Assembly (NCBI GenBank): GCA_003645085.1
Contig: QNEE01000007.1
Span: 1 to 32,389, forward strand
DNA: 32,389 nucleotides
Reading direction: 5' to 3'
From: a bacterium
GTDB lineage: Bacteria > UBP14 > UBA6098
In this document: positions 1-8,800 of the stretch, one piece after another
How the letters are laid out: the number at the start of each line of letters is the position of its first letter
How positions within the stretch are numbered: position 1 is the first letter of the stretch
Made by a program: the position numbers and the translations under genes
Notes under the pieces: model-generated
What the model saw: only the letters and a program-made list of their open reading frames with translations
The model's database searches: none
What the model was told of the DNA's origin: nothing

Positions 1-13
1 AAATTAGAATAAT

Positions 14-646
14 ATGAAATTCGACCCGGAAACGAAAAAATTCGTAGCGGCCTTCATTATTATGGCGGTTTTTTCCGCTATGACGCGATTTACGGCCGGC
101 TATATCCTCGCCGGCGTTTTCGTTATTCTGGCACTTTTCTCGCTGTATTTTTTCCGCGACCCGGATAGAAATACCCCCGAAGACGAATCGCTACTCGTTT
201 CGCCCGCCGACGGCAAAGTCGTATTTGTCGGGAAATACGACGACCCGGCATTCGGAAAATCGCTGAGAATCGGTATATTTATGAGTATTTTCGATATCCA
301 CATTAATCGGTCCCCATGTAGCGGCGTTGTCGAACTTCTCGAATATGTCGAAGGCGGGTTCGGCTACGCGGGGAATCCTAACGCTTTCGGAAAGAACGAA
401 CGACAGGTAATTTTTATAACGAACGAACACTGCCCGATAATAGTCCACCAGATTGCTGGGATGGTCGCACGGCGAATTGTCTGCCGCGTATCGGAAGGTC
501 AGAATCTCGAGTGCGGCGAGAGAATAGGCATTATCCGCTTCGGGAGTCGCGTGGAAACTATCGCACCTTTTGATAAGGTCGAAACTCTAGTTAAGGTAGG
601 TGATAGGGTAAAATGCGGAACGACACCAATCGCAAGATGGGTATAA
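14..646 (+). CDS. psd: Phosphatidylserine decarboxylase proenzyme, short (archaeal-type) form
   Basis: Decarboxylates phosphatidylserine to phosphatidylethanolamine at the inner membrane, using a pyruvoyl group made by self-cleavage. The 210-aa length fits the short PSD class. An N-terminal hydrophobic hairpin (about residues 9-47) is followed by RDPDR, SPADGKV (Asp66), DIHINR (His96), a NER motif near 128-130, ARRIVC (153-157) and the FGSR processing site, where cleavage between Gly177 and Ser178 would create the pyruvoyl group. Only 13 bases are visible upstream, so promoter and ribosome site cannot be judged; ATG at 14 gives the expected N terminus. It overlaps the next gene by 34 bases, and that gene makes its substrate, which supports both calls. 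Confidence 0.95.
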   Translation: MKFDPETKKFVAAFIIMAVFSAMTRFTAGYILAGVFVILALFSLYFFRDPDRNTPEDESLLVSPADGKVVFVGKYDDPAFGKSLRIGIFMSIFDIHINRSPCSGVVELLEYVEGGFGYAGNPNAFGKNERQVIFITNEHCPIIVHQIAGMVARRIVCRVSEGQNLECGERIGIIRFGSRVETIAPFDKVETLVKVGDRVKCGTTPIARWV

Positions 647-1389
647 AAAGATTCGCGCCGGCGATTCCGGGGTTTTTCACATTCGGAAACCTCGTGTGCG
701 GTTTTTTTGCACTATTGCACACTATGGGACCAAAACCGGAGAACGCCGCCTGGTTTATATTCCTCGGAGCTTTCCTCGACCTTCTCGACGGCAAACTAGC
801 CAGGCTAACCAGAGGCGCCACCCGAATAGGCATACAACTCGACAGCCTGGCCGACTTTATGACGTTCGGCGTGGCACCGGTGGCGCTTATGCACTCGGTC
901 GGCCTTTTTACACTGCGCGACTGGAAACTCGCCGTAGGTATATTATATCTTTTCGCGAGCGCTTTCAGATTGGCGCGTTTTAATGTCTCGGCGAAACTCG
1001 AAGGGGCAAACCATTTTTACGGTCTCCCTACACCTTGCGCGGCGATTGCCGTAGCCGGCGGAATATTATTTATTAAAAAGGTCTGGCCCCCGGTTTACGG
1101 AACCGGTGCGCTCGGCAGTGTGGCCGTTTTAGCGTGGCTGATGGTCTCCAATGTCAGATATCCAAAGTGGTTTCCGAAAACCGACCTATCGAAAGGGGTG
1201 AAATCGCTCTTAATAATTCCCTTATTTATAGTCATTTTAGCGTTGATTTTGTTTCCTGTATATACTATATATCCTCTAATCGTCATTTATATTATTGTCG
1301 GACTAATTCGCGAACTTATTTATACTCTGTCACGTCGGACGGCACGGACTTTAGAAAGCGAGGATAACGATGAAATACTATCGGGCTAA
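613..1389 (+). CDS. pssA: CDP-diacylglycerol--serine O-phosphatidyltransferase (phosphatidylserine synthase)
   Basis: An integral membrane CDP-alcohol phosphatidyltransferase that makes phosphatidylserine from CDP-diacylglycerol and serine, feeding the decarboxylase encoded just upstream. The family signature D-x2-DG-x2-AR-x8-G-x3-D-x3-D is complete: Asp56, Asp59-Gly60, Ala63-Arg64, Gly73, Asp77 and Asp81. The N-terminal IPGFFTFGNLVCGF and several later hydrophobic segments fit the usual multi-helix topology, with a strongly hydrophobic C-terminal pair around 195-235. ATG at 613 has an AGGG four bases upstream. An in-frame ATG at 637 would also give a normal N terminus but has no visible ribosome site. 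The gene overlaps psd by 34 bases and purS by 20. Serine specificity is inferred mainly from pairing with psd. Confidence 0.93.
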   Translation: MRNDTNRKMGIKRFAPAIPGFFTFGNLVCGFFALLHTMGPKPENAAWFIFLGAFLDLLDGKLARLTRGATRIGIQLDSLADFMTFGVAPVALMHSVGLFTLRDWKLAVGILYLFASAFRLARFNVSAKLEGANHFYGLPTPCAAIAVAGGILFIKKVWPPVYGTGALGSVAVLAWLMVSNVRYPKWFPKTDLSKGVKSLLIIPLFIVILALILFPVYTIYPLIVIYIIVGLIRELIYTLSRRTARTLESEDNDEILSG

Positions 1390-1624
1390 AGTTACGGTCA
1401 GGAAAACCGAAACCGTCGCCGACCCGGAAGGCAAAACTATCTCGGAGGCACTATCGAGGCTCGGTTATCAGAACATAAAAAGTGTGCGGTCGGGTAAGGT
1501 TTTTTTTCTCGAGCTTGAGGCCGAAGATAAAGCTGCCGCCGAAACTCTACTTGAAACCGTCTCCCGCGATATCCTATCCAATCCGATAATCGAAAAATTC
1601 GCGTTCGAGATAGAGGAGATTTGA
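1370..1624 (+). CDS. purS: Phosphoribosylformylglycinamidine synthase subunit PurS
   Basis: Small structural subunit of the three-part FGAM synthase (PurS-PurQ-PurL) of purine synthesis; it holds the glutaminase and synthetase subunits together. The 84-aa length is normal. Characteristic features are the DPEGKTISEALSRLGY segment near the N terminus, the SVRSGKVFFLELE strand and the C-terminal LSNPIIEKFAFEIEE. A GAGG lies a few bases upstream of ATG 1370, inside the end of pssA, and the stop TGA overlaps the purQ start. Translation is therefore probably coupled in both directions. PurL is not in this window. Confidence 0.95.
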   Translation: MKYYRAKVTVRKTETVADPEGKTISEALSRLGYQNIKSVRSGKVFFLELEAEDKAAAETLLETVSRDILSNPIIEKFAFEIEEI

Positions 1625-2334
1625 TGCGTGCGGCGGTTATAGTTTTTCCCGGCAGCAATTGCGACCGCGACACCTACTGGGCGGTAGAACACGCCCTCGG
1701 CGAAAGCGCCGAATTTGTCTGGCACAGGGACACGAGCTTGTCCGGATTCGACCTTGTAATTTTACCCGGCGGATTTTCCTATGGCGATTATCTTCGGACG
1801 GGCGCATTTGCGAGTTTTAGCCCGGTTACGAAAGCGATTAAATCCTTTGCAGAAAACGGCGGATTGGTCCTGGGAATCTGTAACGGCTTTCAGGTGCTTC
1901 TCGAGTGCGGTCTATTGCCCGGCGCTATGATTCCGAACGACCATCTCAGGTTTATCTGTAGCGACGTTCTTATTCGCACCGAACGAACCGACACACCTTT
2001 CTCCAATGAGGCCGAAACCGGGCAGGTTCTGCGAATTCCGGTAGCGCATTTCGAGGGGAACTATTTTGCGGATAAAACCGTTCTGGACAGAATCGAGGCT
2101 AACAATCAGGTGCTTTTTCGCTATTCGGATAGCAATGGAAATGTCTCGGCCGAAACCAACCCCAACGGCAGCGCGAACAATATCGCAGGCCTAATCAACG
2201 AACGTGGAAACGTTGTCGGAATGATGCCTCACCCGGAAAGAGCCAGCGAGGAAGTGTTAGGTTCCACCGACGGTATGGTTATATTTAAGAGTATTTTGCG
2301 GTATGTCGAAGAGAAGGCGGTATCCAATGTCTGA
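1624..2334 (+). CDS. purQ: Phosphoribosylformylglycinamidine synthase subunit PurQ (glutaminase)
   Basis: Class I glutamine amidotransferase subunit that hydrolyses glutamine and passes ammonia to PurL. Numbered from ATG 1624 (236 aa), it shows FPGSNCDRD at the N terminus, GGFSYGDYLRTGA, the nucleophile elbow GICNGFQ (Cys86) and the MPHPER motif (His203, Glu205), so the catalytic triad is complete. The ORF track begins at TTG 1621, but ATG 1624 is preferred. It follows GAGGAG at good spacing and forms a TGATG overlap with the purS stop. The 3' end overlaps the next gene by eight bases. Confidence 0.96.
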   Translation: MRAAVIVFPGSNCDRDTYWAVEHALGESAEFVWHRDTSLSGFDLVILPGGFSYGDYLRTGAFASFSPVTKAIKSFAENGGLVLGICNGFQVLLECGLLPGAMIPNDHLRFICSDVLIRTERTDTPFSNEAETGQVLRIPVAHFEGNYFADKTVLDRIEANNQVLFRYSDSNGNVSAETNPNGSANNIAGLINERGNVVGMMPHPERASEEVLGSTDGMVIFKSILRYVEEKAVSNV

Positions 2335-2596
2335 GGTCAGACATAAATTCGCGGTAGTCTTTCTCGCGGTAGTCGTGGGGATACTCGTCGGCGCGCTTCT
2401 AACCGAAATACTAACCTTTATCCTCCCAACGGGTGTCGTGAAAACGTTTTTTATGAAGGAGGTCGGATTCGGCTTCGACCCCGTGCATATCGACCTCGCA
2501 TTACTTGAGTTTACGTTCGGTTTTACGTTCCATTTTAATTTCATAGCTATTATCGCAGTTGCACTTACGGTCTACTACTTCAAGTGGTGGCTTTAG
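2327..2596 (+). CDS. Small two-helix membrane protein, DUF4321-like
   Basis: An 89-aa protein with an N-terminal transmembrane helix (about residues 9-30), a middle segment with FGFDPVHIDLALLEFTFGF and a second hydrophobic helix running to the C terminus, which ends KWWL. The pattern (VGILVGALLTE, then FTFGFTFHFNF, then a terminal helix) matches what I know of the DUF4321 family, whose function is unknown. The ATG at 2327 is chosen over 2303 because it skips a basic stretch wholly inside purQ and leaves an eight-base overlap with the purQ stop. It is the last gene of the operon; no hairpin terminator is visible after it. Confidence 0.75.
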   Translation: MSEVRHKFAVVFLAVVVGILVGALLTEILTFILPTGVVKTFFMKEVGFGFDPVHIDLALLEFTFGFTFHFNFIAIIAVALTVYYFKWWL

Positions 2597-2644
2597 GTTA
2601 AGTGTTGAGGTCGTTGAGTAAAATGAAAATAAGAAAAAAAGTAG

Positions 2645-2672
2645 TTGACATTGCGCCAATACTCTCTATATT
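2645..2672 (+). promoter_or_regulatory. Putative sigma70-type promoter for the giant surface-protein gene
   Basis: A perfect TTGACA (2645-2650) is followed, 16 bases later, by TATATT (2667-2672). It lies in the 225-base AT-rich gap between the housekeeping operon and the 2596-aa gene and would give a leader of about 140 bases. The consensus is assumed; promoter rules in this lineage are unknown. No other clear function is visible in the gap. Confidence 0.55.
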
Positions 2673-2821
2673 GTTCTAAAACGGATTAGCTATGTCGGTT
2701 TGTGTTTTACCACAGATAAACTTGCTAATTCATTGTTATTTAATAATTTGAAAACGAAAAAACCTCGATTTAAGAACGGCAACTTCAAAACCAAATTCTC
2801 TTTAGAGGGAAAGGAGACACC

Positions 2822-5800
2822 ATGAGAAAGTCACTTCTGGTCGGTCTACTTATGGTTTTCATTGCGGTCGGTGCGATGGCCAATGTCTATACGGACCGCG
2901 CAGTAACCGCTATGGAGTATGTTACCAACCCGGTTAACGGGATGTATCATCAAACGGAGGGCCTGGTTTGGATTAACACGGACCCGACTAACGCCGCGGC
3001 TCCCGCCGTGGATAACCAGAGTCCCGCTTATCTCGGAGCTTATTTCTGGACAACCGCCGGTCTTCTCGCCGGTATGAACGCGACCGATGTCAATGTGCCT
3101 TATGCGCATAATGCAATCGAACGCGTGTTCATCAACAATTTCGATTTCGGCGAGGATATCACTTTTGCAGGCGGAATCGAACCCTGGTATAGCGAATCCA
3201 CGACTATCGGCGGATGGACGGTCGATAGTCTGCTTATGGCAGACGCGCAGATACCGTGGCGTTTCGACCCAACGATGAGCTTCGCCGCTTCCGCCTCCGA
3301 TGTTTATCTCGAACGCGTTCTCTGGGCAACCTATTTCCTGACTCTCTGCGATAACATCGAATACTCGCAGTATATTGCTCGCGTTTTACGCGGCATTCGG
3401 AACAACCCAACCTATTACAACAGCACCAACGGCGCTATCAAATACAACGGCGTCGATAACACTTACCTGACCGCCCTCTGGGGTTTAGTTCTCGAAAGCT
3501 ATATGCGTTCGTTCGAGAGTTATCCCGTTCTGCGTCCCGGTTATATTCCGATAGAACCTCCTCCGACAGATTATGATTGGAGCGAGGAATCCGAGGGCGC
3601 GTGGCTTTTCGTTATGACAATGCTCGATTACTATTTCGGCTCCCAACTACCATCGTGGTGGTCGAGTTACTGGTGCCCCGAAAGTGACCGTTCTCCTATG
3701 GACCCGGCTCGCGGACTCGAACGCTGGGAGTATCTGCCGGTTATGATGTTCGCGGCTGCGCACGGCGAAATCGACACGGCTAATGGTTTATGGGATAATC
3801 ATATGGACGACGTAGGAGTGAACACGTGGCGCAACGATGTTAGAGACTATTTCAGGCAGGGGGCCATCTGGAACGGCAGCCGCGGTTATTATGCTCCGTT
3901 ACATAGGCGGCCTGCGATTTACGTATTCTATGAACTCGGCCAGATGGAGATGTATCGCGCGACATTGGATACCCAGTATATTAACCGAATTCTCAACGTT
4001 GAAGATAATCGATTCAACTCTACTTATTGGACCGGGGATTTCTGGGACCAGTCCCCATCGCGTCACGGCACACCTATGTGGAACGGTCTTCACGCCTGGG
4101 TTCTCGCCCATCTGCCGAATATAGAAATAGTCGGTATCGAGAGCAACCTGCCCAGCGAAGGCCCTCTGCCGTATGATTACTCGGCCAATACGGGGCAGGA
4201 CCACGTAGTTACGGTCTGGGTTGCGAACAACGGACTCGTTCCCATCGACTCGCTGCTTATGACAGTCAACGAGGATTACGCCGGCGGCAGCCGCACAGGC
4301 GCGGTGTATTGCCCGTTGATAAACCCCGGCGAGGTTGTAGGCGTTACTTACGACATTGGCGGCCCCGGTCTCCCCGGCGACCATAATATCTACGCGACCT
4401 TTATGGACGAGCCGTGGGTAGCCGGTTATACCGTGGTCGACAGCGACCTGGTAATCGATGTGCAAACGCCGGTCGCTATCGATATGATAGCGACTATCGG
4501 CGACCCCGTTACCGCTCCCAACAGCCCGCTCGTCTCGCGCCTAAGCGAATTCAATATCGAGGTTCAAATCCAGAACAACGGCGGTAGCACAATCCGCGAA
4601 CTCGAACTCGACCTCAGTCAGAGCAGCCCTTACGGCCTCGCTTTCACGTTCACAACCGGAACGCACTTCGACGGTGTAGTCGATATCCCCGGCGGGACTA
4701 CCGGCAGTATTTACTTCCCGGTGGTCGCGCCCGCGGACGTCGGTGCCGCGTTAGGCGACGATATTTTAGTCGAGGTGGACCTAGTGGACGCTATCGACGA
4801 GAATACCCGTCTTTCGGTTCCTCCGGGAGATATAGTGATAACCGACGACGAGGAATATTTCGATATTCAACACAGAGCCTGGCTCACACCGACCGGTTTC
4901 GGAACGACTACCGGCTGGGTTAACGCAACCGATATAGAACCTGTAACTGTTTGGTTCTCGAATTCGGCGGGTGATGTCGGAGAAGCCGACTCGCTCGATG
5001 TTTATTCCCATACATTAGAACTGATTTCGTCGGTCGTAACCGGAATCGGTGGAACCGACGCTCCATCCTTAATCGATGCGAGTGTAGCGGCAGGCGCCGC
5101 CGGCAGCGCGACTTTCGACCTGTTCAACGACGGCGCCAGCGAGAACGCGATTGTCGATGTCCATTATGTCGGCTACTACCACGACGGTAACAACGGCAAC
5201 GAGGCCTTCTCGCCGCATAGCCCGATGGACGTTACCTATGTAGGCTCACTCGGTATCGACGTTCTGTATCCCGACGCTCAGCCTCTCGCCCCGGCGGCGG
5301 GAACATTCTGGCCCCCCGACGATTGGGTAAGGGTCGAGGCCTGGGATAATCTCTCCGGCGTCGGTAGAGTAGAAATATTCGTTATGGACTTTGTCGGCGT
5401 CCAGTATTGGGATTTCACGACAGGCACCTGGGGCGCGACTCCCGACACGGTCGCACTCTCTTACTACGCTGCTTACGATGAATGGCGCGTCCAGCTCGTC
5501 AATCACCCGGCGGGCAACTGTGTTATGTTCGTTCTCTGCTGGGATAACGCCGGCAACCAGATGCCGCCGGAATATGTCCCGCTTGGAGATATCTACTACG
5601 GTCACATCGTAGAAATCGGCGCAGACCTCTGGCGCGGTGGGCCTCTGGCACCGGTCGACCCTCTTGCCGATTACGAATACGAATGCGATTGGAACTGGGT
5701 ATACGAATGTAGCGTCCTGGTTTTCAATCCCAACGGATTTACATTAAACAACGTCGAACTCGACCTGTTCAGCACATCCCCATATACCGGTATTGTCGAT

Positions 5801-8800
5801 TTGACCGGCGCGACGAGTATCGGCGCTTACGCAAGTATCTGGTATCGTTTCGAGGTTACCGAGCCGGGTTACACATTCAAAGATTCGCTCTATGCGCATA
5901 TCTCCGACGGAACCGACGCTGTCGGCAACCCGATAGGCGAACAGGTTACGGATAACGATTTCCGCGTATGGGTCGAGATGCCCGTCGATTTCGAGATTGT
6001 CGATGTCTGGATTGAACCCGAAAGCATCGAGGTCTGGATTGGCGACCCGACAGATACCGAAGAGGATACCGCTCTCGTGTCGCATTACCAAACCTTTGCG
6101 TATTACGCTACGTTCCGCAACAACGGCGAGGATGTAATCGACAGCGTCGAGGTCGCACCGTTCCAGAGTCATGGCTTTAACTCGATAATTACACCGACGG
6201 GGCCGTTTACTTATTACAATAAGGGCCAGGGCTGGACCGAAACGTTATTCTTCGGAGTTATAGCAGATACACTCGACCCCGGCATCAATCCAGAGCAATT
6301 CGACCAGTTTATGATGCTTATCTGGGACGATATCGGTTTCACCGCGCATAACCATCCGCCCGGCTACACTACAGGTCTGTCGACCATAACCGACGACCGC
6401 GCGCCAATCGGAATCCAGGAGCCCTCGCTTCTCGATGAATTCCTTATCTATACGGACGGAGATAGCAATTTCGTCTGGTTGAATATGACGAACACCGTCG
6501 CAGTCGAACTCGGATTGTGGAACCAGTGGGCAACCGCTGCAGGCACCCCGAAGACGGATAGAGCAGCAGCCGATAGAATAAACGACCCGGCCTACGACTG
6601 TATGTTGACCTTTATGGACCCAACCTACACGTGGAACGTAACGGAGGTCATCGACCGCGAGAACCCGATATATGTAACTTCGACGCTTGTAGAGCCGGGC
6701 GATAGCACGTATATAGGATGGGAAATCACATGGGACGGCACACCGCCGCCTTATGAAGGTGCGTTGAGAATATTCAGCGATATCGAATACGGCGACCAGA
6801 ATTGGCAGTCGCAGTTCGATTCTCGTTACAGCCCGGCAAATCGCTGGTTCTCGACCGACTATCTCGGTATCGACGTCTCGCGCCCGACCTGCGAAATTAT
6901 AGCTCCATACGACGGCGGTATGTATCCCGATTACCCCGAGACTATCCGGGTTCTCGCCGACGACGCGGTTTCCGGACTTGTCGAGGACAGCGTGAAGGTG
7001 CAATTCGAGAACCCTCTGGGCGAGATATGGAACGGCACCGACTGGTTCTCGGGAGATTGGTGGTTCACCGCTCATTATGATATCGCTCTCGGGCCGGATA
7101 CCTTCTGGTATGGTATCCCGACGCCGGACCTCGAGGGGTGTTACACCTACAGGGCTTATTCGTGGGACGTTGCCGGCAACCAGTCGCTTATCGACGAGGT
7201 CGATTTCATCTGGGACGCGACCGCGCCCAACAGCCATATAAACTATCCGTATAACGGGTATTACAGTTATACCGCCAATAACCCGTGGGACCAGGTTATC
7301 GAGGTCTGGGCGCTCGATGATACGACAAACGCGCCATACGAATGCGTTTCCCACGTCCGGAGCGTCTATGTCGCTATCCGCGACACGCTGCAGGATAAGT
7401 GGTGGAACGGCAGCGGATGGATAACCGCAGGAACCGCTTACTGGCTGCCATGCACTCCAACTTCCGACCCGGAAATCTGGGAATACCTCGGCTATACCGA
7501 TTCAGCGAGCGTTATTCTCGAGTTCTACTGCTATGCAAGGGATTCCGCAGGGAACCTCTTTGCTCCGGACGACACGCTACAGTATGTCCGAGTCGACGAG
7601 ATAAAACCGAACAGCGTCCTTACCGACCAGACGTTTGCCGAACTACCCGCTTTGGTAACCTGCAATCTGACGGACTGGAACACATTGATGGACGGGAAAA
7701 TCTGGGGTTACGCCGCGGATTCTATCACGAGAGTGGATTCGGTTAAATATTCTATCTGGGAGAGTCTCTCTGATATGCACTGGAATGGCTCGGTATTTGT
7801 GAGCAGCCCGGACGATATCTGGCTCGAACCGGATGAATACAACAAAGGCGGCGGCTGGTTCTCATCGACGACCCATCCCAATCCGGGTATCGCAGTCGAT
7901 TTCGACGACACGCTCTGGTGGCGCAACGATTGGACTCCGCCCGATTACGGTTACTATCGAATCCGCAGTATGTGCTGGGATGATATGTGGCACGAGGAAC
8001 CCGGGTTCGACTCGCAAAACGAGAAATGGGTAATATACGATAACTGCCCGCCGGTAATCCATCCGAGATTCCCGGAGGCAGGCGGTATATATTATATCGG
8101 CGACTGGCACGATAGCCTTGTCGTATTCGCTTATGATAGTTGCGGATATTTGCTCGACGAGGTCGATTCGGTCAAGCTCTGGATTACGGATGCCGCCGGT
8201 AATTATTGGGGTTTGCACCCGTTCTTCCTGATGTGGGGTTGGTGGCCTATGCCGCTTTCGGTCTATGCTACTCCTATCGCCGGCGAGACCGGTCTGTGGC
8301 AATACCGTTATCCCGGACTTATTACTGCGGCAGGCTCTTATACTATGTTTGTCAGGGCTTATGACCAGGCCGGCAACATCGGGCTTAACGCCTGGGGCTG
8401 GACGATTACCGTTACGGGCGCATATCTGACAATAGAGAATGTCGAACCGGACCCCTTCTTCGTGGATGAACACTGGCATTGCCGCGTTGTCGCGTGGCAC
8501 CATCCGGGAGTCGTGGATACGAACTTCGCCGCGGAACTGGTATTCGGCAATACTATGCCCGACCCATTGGACTTCGAGATACTCACACCGGGGCCGTATT
8601 ATACCTATCGCGGCACGTTGGATGTCGAGTGTGTCGGATACGAACCGATACTCGGCCTCGAGGTGTTCGTAGACGCCCCCACGACAACATTACCGAGAGC
8701 ATCCACAGAACCGATAGACATTATCGCAACCCCAGACGACGATATTGCGGGCTATGTGATGGATAACCCGTGCGACCAGGGTAACTGGTTGTGGATAGTC

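Noticed and set aside
2679-2821. Riboswitch in the leader of the 2596-aa gene
   Set aside because: AT-rich with only short possible stems (attagc/gctaat, ctcttt/agag); no known aptamer pattern recognised.
6245-7354. Long antisense ORF (369 aa) in the 2596-aa gene
   Set aside because: It lies wholly opposite a well-supported gene, has no recognisable domain, and has the Arg/Val/Ile-rich make-up expected from reading the complementary strand of Asp/Tyr-rich codons.
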